A program made the position numbers and the translations under genes. Below, piece by piece: positions 10,285-19,085 of a stretch of DNA of 64,000 nucleotides. The DNA is from Oceanobacter mangrovi (GTDB lineage Bacteria; Pseudomonadota; Gammaproteobacteria; Pseudomonadales; Oceanobacteraceae): the NCBI RefSeq assembly GCF_019740315.1, contig NZ_JAHXZR010000002.1, positions 374,001 to 438,000 on the forward strand, written 5' to 3'. Each line of letters begins with the position of its first letter. The first letter of the stretch is position 1. The notes under the pieces were generated by a model. The model made no database searches. It saw only the letters and a list, made by a program, of their open reading frames with translations, and had not been told where the DNA came from.

Positions 10285-11274
10285 ATGGAAATACAGGATG
10301 TTATTAAAGTGGATGAGCATGTGAATCGCCCGGACGACAATAGTAAAGAATGGACGTTGATCGAAAAGCTGGTGATGGATCTGCAGAAAGAACAGCGCCG
10401 CACCCGTCGCTGGGGAATCTTCTTTCGTTCGCTGATGTTTGTGTATTTGTTTGCCTTGTTGTGGTTGTTTCGTTTGCCGGGAGAAAGTGCGCTGGATCTG
10501 GCCAATGGTCAGCCTTATGCCGCTATTGTTGAGGTTAATGGCACCATCGCAGCGGATCAGGATGCCAGCGCTGATGCCCTGATTACTGCGATTCGACGTG
10601 CCTTTGACTCTGAAGATGCAGTGGGTCTGATTCTGCGTATTAACTCGCCGGGTGGCAGTCCAGTGCAGGCAGGCTATGTTTATGATGAGATCAAGCGTTT
10701 GAAGCAAATCCGGCCAGATTTTCCGGTTTATGCAGTGATTGTCGATTTGGGAGCCTCGGGCGCTTATTATATCGCGGCGGCTGCAGACGAAATCTATGCC
10801 GATAAAGCCAGTCTGGTAGGATCGATCGGTGTTGTCGGGTCCAGTTTTGGTTTTCCTGGCTTGATGGATAAACTGGGCGTCGAGCGGCGTAGTTATACTG
10901 CTGGCGAGCACAAGGGTTTTCTGGATCCGTTCCGTCCCGAGCGTGAGGATGAACGAGAGTTTTGGGAAAGCGTGCTGAAGGTGACACACAAACAATTTAT
11001 TGATCAGGTCAAAAAAGGTCGTGGCGATCGCTTGGTTGATAATCCGGATTTGTTCACCGGGCTGATCTGGTCTGGTGAGCAGGCACTGGAGTTGGGCTTG
11101 ATTGACGGTCTGGCATCGTCGAGTCAGGTAGCACGGGAGCAATTGAACACCGAAGAAATGGTGAACTTTACTGTGCGTCCTGATCCAATCGAACAAATGA
11201 TTGGCAAGCTGGGTACCAGCGTGGGGGCAGGAATTGCTTCCATGGTAATGGGGCAGGGTGTTCAACTGCGCTGA
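10285..11274 (+). CDS. S49 family signal peptide peptidase (SppA/SohB-like)
   Basis: 329 residues. A cytoplasmic N-terminus of about 43 residues is followed by one membrane helix (about 45-62) and a periplasmic serine protease domain. The likely Ser-Lys dyad is Ser158 in LGASGAYYIA and Lys212 in TAGEHKGFLDPF; the spacing of about 54 agrees with the B. subtilis SppA type. The NSPGG and GSIGVV motifs are also present. At single-domain length it is the short SppA form. Such enzymes cut cleaved signal peptides and membrane fragments. It follows the HAD gene by 21 bases, probably in the same transcript. Confidence 0.92.
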   Translation: MEIQDVIKVDEHVNRPDDNSKEWTLIEKLVMDLQKEQRRTRRWGIFFRSLMFVYLFALLWLFRLPGESALDLANGQPYAAIVEVNGTIAADQDASADALITAIRRAFDSEDAVGLILRINSPGGSPVQAGYVYDEIKRLKQIRPDFPVYAVIVDLGASGAYYIAAAADEIYADKASLVGSIGVVGSSFGFPGLMDKLGVERRSYTAGEHKGFLDPFRPEREDEREFWESVLKVTHKQFIDQVKKGRGDRLVDNPDLFTGLIWSGEQALELGLIDGLASSSQVAREQLNTEEMVNFTVRPDPIEQMIGKLGTSVGAGIASMVMGQGVQLR

Positions 11275-11312
11275 TTTCAGCGCAGTTGCTTCCTGTATTT
11301 GGTGAAATAATT

Positions 11313-11341
11313 TTGACAACGGGGGGCGAGGTATCTAATAT
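11313..11341 (+). promoter_or_regulatory. Near-consensus sigma-70 promoter for the yceD-rpmF-plsX operon
   Basis: TTGACA at 11313-11318 (6 of 6), a 17-base spacer, then TAATAT at 11336-11341 (4 of 6). A start site 6-8 bases after the -10 would fall at about 11347-11349, only 3-5 bases before the yceD ATG at 11352, so the yceD message would be almost leaderless. Confidence 0.7.
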
Positions 11342-11351
11342 CTCGCGCACT

Positions 11352-11870
11352 ATGGCAGAGGCGCAGTTACCCCATCGAGTCGATGCGACCAAACTTGTTG
11401 AAGTTAATCAACAGCTTAGGGCGAAAATCGACAGTTCTGAACTCACCCGACTGAACGAAGCAGTAGACCAGTGTCTGGCACCGGTTGAATGTTTTGTTAC
11501 TTTCGAGCGGGATGAGGAACGTCATCGAGTTTTGAGGGGATCATGTTCCACTCGAGTCGCTATGGTATGTCAGCGTTGTCTGGGTACTGTAGAGATTGAG
11601 GTTGATAGTCAGTTTTCGCTGGGTTTGGTGTTTGATGACGAGCAGGCAAAGCAATTGCCTCGAAGTCTGGAGCCGGTGGAAATGGACGAAAACGGAATTC
11701 TCGATTTGTGGGAAGTGGTGGAAGATGAAGTGCTATTGGCACTTCCTATGTTTCCAATGCACTCCGAATCGGAATGCCGGATTCAGCAGCCCGAGCCGGA
11801 AAATACAACCAGCGGTAACGAAAAGCGGCCCAACCCGTTTGACGTTTTAGCACAGCTCAAACAGAAATAG
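11352..11870 (+). CDS. yceD: YceD/DUF177 family protein (23S rRNA accumulation protein)
   Basis: 172 residues from ATG 11352, close to the 173 of E. coli YceD; the N-terminus (LPHRVDATKL) matches the family from this start. Conserved features are the CQRC pair in the middle, the WEVVEDEVLLALP segment and the C-terminal NPFDVLAQLK signature. YceD homologues affect 23S rRNA levels, and the gene sits directly before rpmF in most proteobacteria. No Shine-Dalgarno sequence is seen before the ATG, which fits the leaderless arrangement implied by the promoter at 11313-11341. An open upstream extension (from 11286) exists but spans that promoter. Confidence 0.9.
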   Translation: MAEAQLPHRVDATKLVEVNQQLRAKIDSSELTRLNEAVDQCLAPVECFVTFERDEERHRVLRGSCSTRVAMVCQRCLGTVEIEVDSQFSLGLVFDDEQAKQLPRSLEPVEMDENGILDLWEVVEDEVLLALPMFPMHSESECRIQQPEPENTTSGNEKRPNPFDVLAQLKQK

Positions 11871-11884
11871 TGTAGGAGCCAATC

Positions 11885-12070
11885 ATGGCGGTTCAACAAA
11901 ACAAAGTAACTCGTTCCAAGCGTGGCATGCGTCGTTCACACGATGCACTGGATACTGGCGCAGTAGCTCTGACTACTGATCCAACTTCCGGCGAAAAGCA
12001 TCGTCGTCACCACGTATCTGCTGACGGTTTCTACCGTGGCAAGAAAGTCGTGGAGACTGGCACCAACTAA
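11885..12070 (+). CDS. rpmF: 50S ribosomal protein L32
   Basis: 61 residues, beginning [20 protein letters not shown], the standard bacterial L32 sequence. The usual L32 elements follow ([14 protein letters not shown]). It lacks the four-cysteine zinc ribbon, as is common in gammaproteobacteria. TAGGAG precedes the ATG. It lies between yceD and plsX as usual, 14 bases after yceD and 1 base before plsX. Confidence 0.98.
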   Translation: MAVQQNKVTRSKRGMRRSHDALDTGAVALTTDPTSGEKHRRHHVSADGFYRGKKVVETGTN

Positions 12071-12071
12071 G

Positions 12072-13082
12072 ATGTTGATCATCGCGGTAGATGCTATGGG
12101 CGGGGACTTAGGTCCCCGCGCTGCGTTCTGGGGCTGCAAACGTCTGCTTGGCAAATATCGCCAGGTTTCAATCAAGCTTTTCGTCGAAAAGCGCTGGGTA
12201 GCGGAAGCTGCCGAACTCTTCTCTGATGCTGCAGAGCGTATTCAGATTATTGGATGCGGAGCCAGTGTCGCTGCCAATGACAAGCCCACAGTGGTGTTGA
12301 AACGGCGGCAAAATTCCTCCATGGCGATGGCGCTCAAATCCTGTCGGGACGGTCACAGCAGTGGTGTGCTTTCCGTTGGCAGTACCGGTGCCCTGATGAT
12401 TCTTTCCCGTCGTTTGCTGGGCGTGCTGCCGGGCATTGATCGGCCTGCTCTGGCAACCCAGATTCCTACTCGTGGCAAGCCGCTGTTATTACTCGATCTG
12501 GGTGCTTCGCTGGGTGCGACAGCGGCTCAGTTGGTGCAATTTGCCGTGCTGGGTGTTTCCTGGTGTCGCTCAATGGGCACGACTTGCCCAGAGGTTGGAT
12601 TGCTCAATGTGGGCCATGAGTCTGGCAAGGGTACCGAAGACATCCGTGCAGCGGATACTATTCTGCAACGACTGATGCCGGCTAATTACCAGGGCTTTTA
12701 TGAGGGTGATGACCTCTATCGTGGCGATCTTGATGTCATGGTGTGTGATGGTTTTACCGGTAATGTGGCGCTCAAAACCAGCGAGGGTCTGACCGAATGG
12801 TTGACCCAGATGGTGAAGGACGAGCTGCATGGCCACTGGCTGCTGCGCTTGATGTCACCGGCTTTGAAGGCAGCATTTCGGCGCATTCACCGGCGTATCG
12901 CACCGTCTCGCCACGGCGGTGCCATGTTGCTGGGTATCGATGGGGTGGTGGTTAAAACCCATGGTAAATCGGACGAGTCGACCTTCGAGCACTCGCTGGG
13001 CTATCTGGTTAAGCAGGCCCAAAATCATGACCGCGAGTCATTAATAAAGCAGATTATGCCGATGAAAGCTGCGATTGCCTGA
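12072..13082 (+). CDS. plsX: Phosphate acyltransferase PlsX
   Basis: 336 residues from ATG 12072. The longer frame from 12036 lies inside rpmF and is rejected because MLIIAVDAMGGDLGP is the family N-terminus. PlsX converts acyl-ACP and phosphate to acyl-phosphate for phospholipid synthesis. Further motifs are SVGSTGALM, GIDRPA, LDLGASLGA (usually LDLGAN), GLLNVGHESGKG and VCDGFTGNVALKTSEG. A few positions differ from the common consensus but no motif is lost. fabH, which follows plsX in E. coli, is absent here, as in Pseudomonas. Confidence 0.96.
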   Translation: MLIIAVDAMGGDLGPRAAFWGCKRLLGKYRQVSIKLFVEKRWVAEAAELFSDAAERIQIIGCGASVAANDKPTVVLKRRQNSSMAMALKSCRDGHSSGVLSVGSTGALMILSRRLLGVLPGIDRPALATQIPTRGKPLLLLDLGASLGATAAQLVQFAVLGVSWCRSMGTTCPEVGLLNVGHESGKGTEDIRAADTILQRLMPANYQGFYEGDDLYRGDLDVMVCDGFTGNVALKTSEGLTEWLTQMVKDELHGHWLLRLMSPALKAAFRRIHRRIAPSRHGGAMLLGIDGVVVKTHGKSDESTFEHSLGYLVKQAQNHDRESLIKQIMPMKAAIA

Positions 13083-13114
13083 AACAAATTCAATAAAATT
13101 GTGCCAATCAGTTG

Positions 13115-13143
13115 TTTACTGAGAGGTCTGACGATCCTACTAT
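13115..13143 (+). promoter_or_regulatory. Weak candidate promoter upstream of fabD
   Basis: TTTACT, a 17-base spacer, then TACTAT (4 of 6 matches in each box), in the 191-base gap between plsX and fabD. The gap suggests that fabD-fabG-acpP has its own promoter, but this match is weak. Confidence 0.28.
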
Positions 13144-13273
13144 GGCGCCCGCCTTCGGGTTGCAGGCAGGAGCTGATTGTTCAGACTGTGGTGCAATCGA
13201 GTAGTAGAAGGGCGGCTGTCTTGCTTAATGAATGAGTCTGGCTGCTGAAACCAATCTAGCCGGTGGTTAATAG

Positions 13274-14209
13274 ATGACAGATGTAATTGCGATTTTCCCG
13301 GGTCAGGGTGCCCAACAGGTTGGCATGCTGGCCGATCTGGCTGCAGAGTACAGCGTAATTGGTGAAACCTTCGCTGAAGCTTCTGAAGCGATTGGCATGG
13401 ATCTGTGGGCTTTGACCCAGGATGGTCCGGCCGAAACCCTGAACCTGACCTATAACGCCCAGCCGGTACTGCTGACTTCCAGCGTAGCGGTATTGCGTTT
13501 GATCAAAAGCCATTGCCCGGCCCTGAATATCGTGGCGGCTGCGGGTCACTCACTGGGTGAATACTCTGCACTGGTTGCTGCAGATGCTATCGACTTCGCT
13601 GCTGCCGTTCAGCTGGTACGCAAACGTGGTCAGCTGATGGATCAGGCTGTTCCTGCCGGTCAGGGTGGCATGGCTGCGATTCTGGGTCTGGACGAAGATG
13701 TGGTTGCCCAGGTTTGTGCCGATGCCAGCGTTGCTGGTGTGGTTGAGCCGGCCAACTTCAATGCGCCGGGCCAGATCGTTATTGCTGGTGCTGCTGCCGG
13801 TATCGAAAAAGCCGTGGAACTTGCCAAGGCTGCTGGTGCCAAACGCGCTCTGCCGCTGGCTGTGAGTGGTCCGTTCCATTCCAGTCTGATGAAAGCTGCA
13901 GCGCAGGATTTCAAACAGGCGCTGGCTGCCATTGAGTGGCGAGCGACTGAATTCCCGGTTTATCACAATGTTGATAACGCGCCTGCGCCGATTGCCGAAG
14001 TGCAGGAAAAACTGTTGGCACAGCTGTACAGTCCGGTTAATTGGACGGGGGCCGTGCAAGCGGTTCGCAGCAAGTCCGATGTTGCCGTTGAATTCGGCCC
14101 TGGCAAGGTGCTGGCGGGTCTGAACAAGCGTATCGACAAAACATTGGCGACTTATGGTGCAGGCGATCTGGCCAGTGCCAAAGCCGTTATGGAATTGATT
14201 CAAGGATAA
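13274..14209 (+). CDS. fabD: Malonyl-CoA:ACP transacylase FabD
   Basis: 311 residues, standard length. It transfers malonyl from CoA to ACP to supply chain elongation. Visible are FPGQGAQ near the N-terminus, the nucleophile elbow GHSLGEYSAL with Ser93, the catalytic His in SGPFHSSLM (about 201), and the C-terminal EFGPGKVLAGLNKR. It starts the fabD-fabG-acpP-fabF run, with fabG 5 bases downstream. Confidence 0.97.
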   Translation: MTDVIAIFPGQGAQQVGMLADLAAEYSVIGETFAEASEAIGMDLWALTQDGPAETLNLTYNAQPVLLTSSVAVLRLIKSHCPALNIVAAAGHSLGEYSALVAADAIDFAAAVQLVRKRGQLMDQAVPAGQGGMAAILGLDEDVVAQVCADASVAGVVEPANFNAPGQIVIAGAAAGIEKAVELAKAAGAKRALPLAVSGPFHSSLMKAAAQDFKQALAAIEWRATEFPVYHNVDNAPAPIAEVQEKLLAQLYSPVNWTGAVQAVRSKSDVAVEFGPGKVLAGLNKRIDKTLATYGAGDLASAKAVMELIQG

Positions 14210-14214
14210 TTCTG

Positions 14215-14955
14215 ATGTCAGAAAAAGCATTGGCGCTGGTTACCGGCGCTTCTCGCGGTATTGGTCGTGCGGTAGCTGAAAAACTGGCTGCCCAGGGCTT
14301 CAAGGTGATTGGTACAGCGACCAGCGAATCCGGTGCAGTTGCCATTCGTGAAGCGCTGCAGGCGATTGACGCGGGCAACGATGCCATGGTGCTGAACATT
14401 GCCGACGCCGATCAAACTGCTGAAGCGCTGAAGACGCTGCTGGCGGATCATGGTACTCCGGCTGTACTGGTAAACAATGCTGGTATTACCCGCGACAACC
14501 TGTTCCTGCGCATGAGCGACGACGAGTGGAATGCGGTGATCAACACCAACCTGTCTGGTGTGTTCCGCGTTTGCAAAGCAATGGTCAAGCCAATGATCAA
14601 GGCCCGCGCGGGTGCCATCATTAATATCAGCTCGATTATTGGTACTACCGGTAACGCCGGTCAGGCCAACTATGCGGCTGCCAAAGCCGGTCTGGAAGGT
14701 TTCAGCCGTTCGCTGGCGCAAGAAGTGGCGGCGCGTAATATTACAGTTAACTGTATCGCGCCCGGTTTTATCAAAACTGACATGACCGACGTCTTGCCTG
14801 ACGCGCAAAAAGAAGCCATTCTAGCGACCATTCCGAGCAAGCGCTTGGGTCAACCAGAAGAAATTGCCAGCGCTGTTGCCTTCCTGGCCAGCGACGAAGC
14901 GAAATATATTACAGGCCAGACCATTCATGTGAATGGTGGCATGAATATGGGTTAA
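14215..14955 (+). CDS. fabG: 3-oxoacyl-ACP reductase FabG
   Basis: 246 residues, a short-chain dehydrogenase. The NADPH-binding TGASRGIG lies at 10-17, VNNAG at 86-90, and the catalytic triad is Ser140, Tyr153 and Lys157 (ANYAAAKAG). The C-terminal YITGQTIHVNGGM is typical of FabG. It reduces beta-ketoacyl-ACP in fatty acid elongation. It sits between fabD and acpP. Confidence 0.97.
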   Translation: MSEKALALVTGASRGIGRAVAEKLAAQGFKVIGTATSESGAVAIREALQAIDAGNDAMVLNIADADQTAEALKTLLADHGTPAVLVNNAGITRDNLFLRMSDDEWNAVINTNLSGVFRVCKAMVKPMIKARAGAIINISSIIGTTGNAGQANYAAAKAGLEGFSRSLAQEVAARNITVNCIAPGFIKTDMTDVLPDAQKEAILATIPSKRLGQPEEIASAVAFLASDEAKYITGQTIHVNGGMNMG

Positions 14956-14997
14956 GGTCTTATCGACCTTTGAAACACTGAAACGGTAGGAAAAACC

Positions 14998-15231
14998 ATG
15001 AGCAACATCGAAGAACGCGTAAAGAAAATCGTCTGCGAACAGCTGGGCGTTAAAGAAGACGAAGTTAAGCCAGCTTCCTCTTTCGTAGACGACCTGGGTG
15101 CAGACTCACTGGACACCGTTGAGCTGGTAATGGCTCTGGAAGAAGAATTTGAGACTGAAATCCCAGACGAAGATGCCGAGAAGCTGACTACCGTTCAGGA
15201 AGCAATCGACTACATCGTTGCGAATCTGTAA
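14998..15231 (+). CDS. acpP: Acyl carrier protein
   Basis: 77 residues and strongly acidic. Ser37 in [18 protein letters not shown] is the site for the 4'-phosphopantetheine arm. A good RBS (TAGGAA) precedes the ATG. A terminator follows directly, so acpP can be made in excess over fabF. Confidence 0.98.
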   Translation: MSNIEERVKKIVCEQLGVKEDEVKPASSFVDDLGADSLDTVELVMALEEEFETEIPDEDAEKLTTVQEAIDYIVANL

Positions 15232-15247
15232 TAATCGCGACGTCTGA

Positions 15248-15277
15248 AAGCCGCCTCTTCGGACGCGGCTTTTTTTG
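15248..15277 (+). terminator. Rho-independent terminator after acpP
   Basis: AAGCCGC (15248-15254) pairs with GCGGCTT (15265-15271) around a 10-base loop and runs into seven T. It lies 16 bases after the acpP stop. Some readthrough, or a promoter in the short gap, must feed fabF 72 bases downstream. Confidence 0.85.
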
Positions 15278-15303
15278 TGTCTGTAAACGGGGATAGTTGA
15301 ACA

Positions 15304-16548
15304 GTGATGACGAAACGACGCGTCGTGGTAACCGGTATGGGTACCGTTAATCCACTCGGTCTGGACGTAGAAACAACATGGCAAGCACTGTGTCAGGGGC
15401 AGTCCGGTATCGGGCCTATTACCCACTTTGATGCGAGCAGTTACTCCACCCGGATCGCTGGTGTGGTGAAAGACTTTGATGTCAGCGCTGTGATGTCTGC
15501 CAAAGAAGCCCGCAAGCTCGATCTGTTTTTGCAATATGCACTGGTCGCCACTGACCAGGCATTGAAAGATGCTGCGCTGCCAGAAAGCACGGACTACAAC
15601 CGTGTGGGGGTTGCAGTAGGCTCAGGCATTGGTGGCTTGAACACCATCGAACAGAACTACCAGCAGCTGGAAAAGAGTGGCCCTCGGCGGGTATCGCCTT
15701 TCCTGGTGCCGTCTGCCGTGATCAACATGGCAGCTGGCAACATCGCTATTCGTTATGGCCTGCAAGGCCCTAACTTTGCAATCACCACAGCCTGTACGAC
15801 CGGTACCCACAACATTGGTTACGCTGCTCGTACGATTGCCTATGGTGATGCTGACGTGATGGTGGCTGGTGGTACCGAAGGCTCGTCTACCCCATTGGGG
15901 GTCGCCGGTTTTGCTGCGGCACGCGCACTGAGCACCCGCAACGATGAACCTGAAAAGGCCAGTCGTCCGTGGGATAAAGAGCGTGACGGTTTTGTCCTCA
16001 GTGATGGCGCAGCCATTCTGGTCCTGGAAGAACTGGAACACGCCAAGGCGCGTGGCGCTACCATTTACGGTGAAGTCGTTGGCCTGGGCATGAGTGATGA
16101 TGCTCACCACGTCACCAGTCCGCCAGAAGACGGTTCCGGAGCCCGCAAGGCGATGGAAAACGCGCTGAAGGATGCCGGTGTTGCACCAGAGCAAATTGGT
16201 TATATCAATGCGCACGGTACTTCTACCCAGATTGGCGATTTGGCCGAGACCAGTGCAATCAAGGCACTGTTTGGCGATCACGCCTACAAGCTGGCGGTAT
16301 CGTCTACCAAGTCGATGACTGGCCATCTGTTGGGTGCTGCCGGTGCCATTGAAGCCATGATCACCATTCTGGCGCTGAAAAACGGCGTTATTCCGCCAAC
16401 CATCAACCTGGATAACCCGGATGACGGTTGTGATCTGGATTACGTGCCGCACAAAGCACGTGAAGCCGAACTGGAATACGCCATTTCCAATTCCTTTGGA
16501 TTTGGTGGTACCAACGGCAGCTTGCTGTTCAAACGCTACAACGGCTGA
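15304..16548 (+). CDS. fabF: 3-oxoacyl-ACP synthase II (KAS II)
   Basis: 414 residues. The condensing-enzyme triad is visible: Cys164 in [10 protein letters not shown], His in [12 protein letters not shown] (about 305) and His in [12 protein letters not shown] (about 342). The C-terminus [13 protein letters not shown] is diagnostic for KAS I/II. It adds two carbons from malonyl-ACP to acyl-ACP, including elongation of palmitoleate. The start is MMTKRR at ATG 15304 or the preceding GTG. Confidence 0.97.
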   Translation: MMTKRRVVVTGMGTVNPLGLDVETTWQALCQGQSGIGPITHFDASSYSTRIAGVVKDFDVSAVMSAKEARKLDLFLQYALVATDQALKDAALPESTDYNRVGVAVGSGIGGLNTIEQNYQQLEKSGPRRVSPFLVPSAVINMAAGNIAIRYGLQGPNFAITTACTTGTHNIGYAARTIAYGDADVMVAGGTEGSSTPLGVAGFAAARALSTRNDEPEKASRPWDKERDGFVLSDGAAILVLEELEHAKARGATIYGEVVGLGMSDDAHHVTSPPEDGSGARKAMENALKDAGVAPEQIGYINAHGTSTQIGDLAETSAIKALFGDHAYKLAVSSTKSMTGHLLGAAGAIEAMITILALKNGVIPPTINLDNPDDGCDLDYVPHKAREAELEYAISNSFGFGGTNGSLLFKRYNG

Positions 16549-16562
16549 TTCGTTTGAGTCGG

Positions 16563-17384
16563 GTGTTGTGTCGGGTTGCTGGCCAGTGGCAAGACCATTG
16601 GCCAGCAACGGATCGTGGTTTGCAATATGGTGATGGTTTGTTTGAAACCATGCGCCTGTCTGCCGCAGATGTGCCTCTCTGGCGCTTTCATGCGGCTCGT
16701 CTCCAGCAAGGCCTGGAGGCGCTCTGTTTTCCCTCTGACAGCTTTTACCTGATCAGCGAAGCCATGGCCGAACTGGCCGATCAAATTGATCTGGGCGGCT
16801 ATTCAGCGGCCAAGCTGCTGGTGAGCCGTGGCTGTGGCCCGCGTGGTTATGGGTTGCCGGCGCTCACAGACATCAATATTCAGCTGCAACTGATGGATGC
16901 CGCCGACTGGAAATGGCGTTCGCTGGGTGCGAATGCAGGGTTGGTGACGGGCGTCAGTTCGGTGCGTCTGGGGCAGCAACCCAGATTGGCGGGCATCAAG
17001 CACCTTAACCGGCTTGAGCAAGTGCTGGCGCGGGCGGAATTTGCCCCCCAGTGGCACGAAGCCATCATGCTCGACAGCCAGGGCCAGCTGGTTGAAGGCT
17101 GCTTTTCCAATCTCTATTTCAGCCATCATGGCCAATGGTTAACGCCATCCCTGCAGCATTGTGGGGTGAATGGTGTGATACGCCGCTGGCTGCTGGAACA
17201 ACAAGCCATTGAAATCGTGGAATGTCGGCTGGACGATCTGCTGCAAGCTGACGCGGTGGTAATGAGTAACAGTTTGACCGGCATTGTGCCTGTACAATCG
17301 ATTGATTCATTGACGCTGTCATTGACTCATCCGTCGCTGGATGTGATGAAACAACTGCAGCAACGACTGGAGAGTCTGTTTTGA
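16563..17384 (+). CDS. pabC: Aminodeoxychorismate lyase PabC
   Basis: Class IV PLP enzyme that releases pyruvate from 4-amino-4-deoxychorismate to give p-aminobenzoate for folate. Motifs are DRGLQYGDGLFETM near the N-terminus, the PLP lysine in AGIKHLNRLEQVLAR, and EGCFSNLYF. I chose GTG 16563 (273 residues) because the distance to the DRG motif then matches E. coli PabC; TTG 16554 is an alternative. It overlaps mltG by 4 bases (TTGA), giving the usual pabC-mltG-tmk-holB order. Confidence 0.93.
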   Translation: MLCRVAGQWQDHWPATDRGLQYGDGLFETMRLSAADVPLWRFHAARLQQGLEALCFPSDSFYLISEAMAELADQIDLGGYSAAKLLVSRGCGPRGYGLPALTDINIQLQLMDAADWKWRSLGANAGLVTGVSSVRLGQQPRLAGIKHLNRLEQVLARAEFAPQWHEAIMLDSQGQLVEGCFSNLYFSHHGQWLTPSLQHCGVNGVIRRWLLEQQAIEIVECRLDDLLQADAVVMSNSLTGIVPVQSIDSLTLSLTHPSLDVMKQLQQRLESLF

Positions 17385-18448
17385 AAAAACTGATCGCAGC
17401 AGCTTTGGCGATCCCCGTGGTGCTGATAGCCTTGGCCGCCGCCATCTGGACCATGCCAGCCAACAATACCGAACCGGTACGCATTCATATCGAGCAGGGG
17501 GAAACCCTGTCACTGAAATCCCGCCAATGGCAGCAGCAAGGCTGGTTACCATCCGCACTTTTGTTGCGCGTGCAGGCGAAGTTACTGAACCTGCAACACC
17601 TGCAAGCCGGTGAATACGATGTGCCAGCGGCGCTGACCGGGCCACAATTGCTGGTTTGGTTGCAAACTGCTGAACCGGTTAGTTACCGGGTGAGTCTGAT
17701 TGACGGCACGACCTTGCAGGAAGCTCTGAAGAATATCGCCAATGCCGAACGCCTGACCCAGGATGTTGAGCCGTTGACGGTCGCCAGTGTTGCCAGCTTG
17801 CTGGGCCTGAGTGGTAATCCGGAAGGCTGGTTATACCCGGACACCTATGTCTATCGGGGTGGATCGAAAGCGTCTGCGGTGCTGAAGCAAGCCCATCAGC
17901 GGATGCAACAGCAACTTGATGAAGCCTGGGCTGGGCGCGACAAGGATTTGCCTTATGCGACCCCATACGATGCGCTGATCATGGCTTCGATTGTCGAAAA
18001 AGAAACGGCTGTGCCAGCTGAGCGACCACGCATCGCCGGTGTCTTTGTGCGGCGTTTGCAGAAAAATATGCGGCTGGAAACCGACCCGACCATTATTTAC
18101 GGCCTTGGTGACGAATATCAGGGCAACCTGCGCAAGAAGCATCTGCTTGATCGCAGCAACCCTTACAACACCTATCGCATCAAGGGACTGCCACCAACAC
18201 CGATTGCATTGGCAGGTCGTCCGGCACTGGATGCCGCTTTGCATCCAGCGGCCGGCAATGAGCTGTTTTTTGTTGCCCGTGGCGATGGCTCGCACGTTTT
18301 TTCTGCCACACTGGAAGAGCATAACAAGGCGGTGCGGCAGTATCAGATTCGTAATCGCAAGAGCGATTACCGATCGACGCCAGCTGCGGCTCCCACAGCA
18401 GAGAGTTCGGCCTCCAACACGGCCGCAGGGGAGAACAGTCATGAGTAA
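17381..18448 (+). CDS. mltG: Endolytic peptidoglycan transglycosylase MltG
   Basis: 355 residues, TTG start at 17381 inside the pabC stop. One N-terminal membrane anchor (about 3-22), then a LysM-like part and the YceG catalytic domain, with the catalytic Glu in IVEKETAVPAERP and the conserved TDPTIIYGLG, NPYNTY, GLPPTPI and FFVARGDGSHVFS. It cuts nascent glycan strands at the inner membrane. A short Ala/Ser/Thr-rich tail follows. It overlaps tmk by 8 bases. Confidence 0.95.
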   Translation: MKKLIAAALAIPVVLIALAAAIWTMPANNTEPVRIHIEQGETLSLKSRQWQQQGWLPSALLLRVQAKLLNLQHLQAGEYDVPAALTGPQLLVWLQTAEPVSYRVSLIDGTTLQEALKNIANAERLTQDVEPLTVASVASLLGLSGNPEGWLYPDTYVYRGGSKASAVLKQAHQRMQQQLDEAWAGRDKDLPYATPYDALIMASIVEKETAVPAERPRIAGVFVRRLQKNMRLETDPTIIYGLGDEYQGNLRKKHLLDRSNPYNTYRIKGLPPTPIALAGRPALDAALHPAAGNELFFVARGDGSHVFSATLEEHNKAVRQYQIRNRKSDYRSTPAAAPTAESSASNTAAGENSHE

Positions 18449-19085
18449 ACCTGGCAAATTCATTACCTTTGAAGGCGGCGAAGGCGTTGGCAAGTCCACC
18501 AATATCCAGTGGTGTGCCGAATGGCTGATGGCGCAGGGAGTTGAAGTGCTGGTGACCCGTGAACCGGGTGGTACGCCAATCGCCGAGCTGATTCGCAACA
18601 AGCTGCTGAAAGCCCATCATGCGGAACCTATGATGCCGATGACCGAGTTGCTGCTGATGTTCGCTGCTCGTGCCCAACATCTGCAGGCGGTAATTGAACC
18701 GGCGTTGCAAAACGGCATTTGGGTGCTGTGCGACCGTTTTACTGACTCCACCATTGCCTATCAGGGCTTTGGGCGTGGGCTCGAACTGGAAACCATTGAT
18801 ACCCTCAAACAACTTGCGCAAGGAAACCTGGAGCCAGACTGCACCTTCCTGTTGGACGCTCCCGTCAGTGTTGGTATGAGCCGCGCCCGTGGTCGTTCAA
18901 TCGAAACCGGTGAGCAAACCGACCGCTTTGAAACCGAAGCGCTGGCCTTCTTCGAACGGGTACGCGACGGCTTTCATACCCTTGCGGCGACACATTCGCG
19001 TTTTGTCATTATCGATGCCGAACAGCCGCTCGAACGGGTGCAGTCAGAACTGGCTGTCAGCCTGGAAGTGTTGAGAGGAGCATGA
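18441..19085 (+). CDS. tmk: Thymidylate kinase
   Basis: 214 residues from ATG 18441; a longer open frame exists upstream but lies inside mltG. P-loop FEGGEGVGKST (10-20), REPGGTPIAE, CDRFTDSTIAYQG (the DR(Y/F) motif) and a lid region RGRSIETGEQTDRFE. It phosphorylates dTMP to dTDP. It overlaps holB by 4 bases (ATGA). Confidence 0.97.
   Translation: MSKPGKFITFEGGEGVGKSTNIQWCAEWLMAQGVEVLVTREPGGTPIAELIRNKLLKAHHAEPMMPMTELLLMFAARAQHLQAVIEPALQNGIWVLCDRFTDSTIAYQGFGRGLELETIDTLKQLAQGNLEPDCTFLLDAPVSVGMSRARGRSIETGEQTDRFETEALAFFERVRDGFHTLAATHSRFVIIDAEQPLERVQSELAVSLEVLRGA

Noticed and set aside
16554-16562. TTG start for pabC at 16554
   Set aside because: It would lengthen the protein beyond the usual distance to the DRGLQYGDG motif; GTG 16563 fits better, though the TTG cannot be fully excluded.
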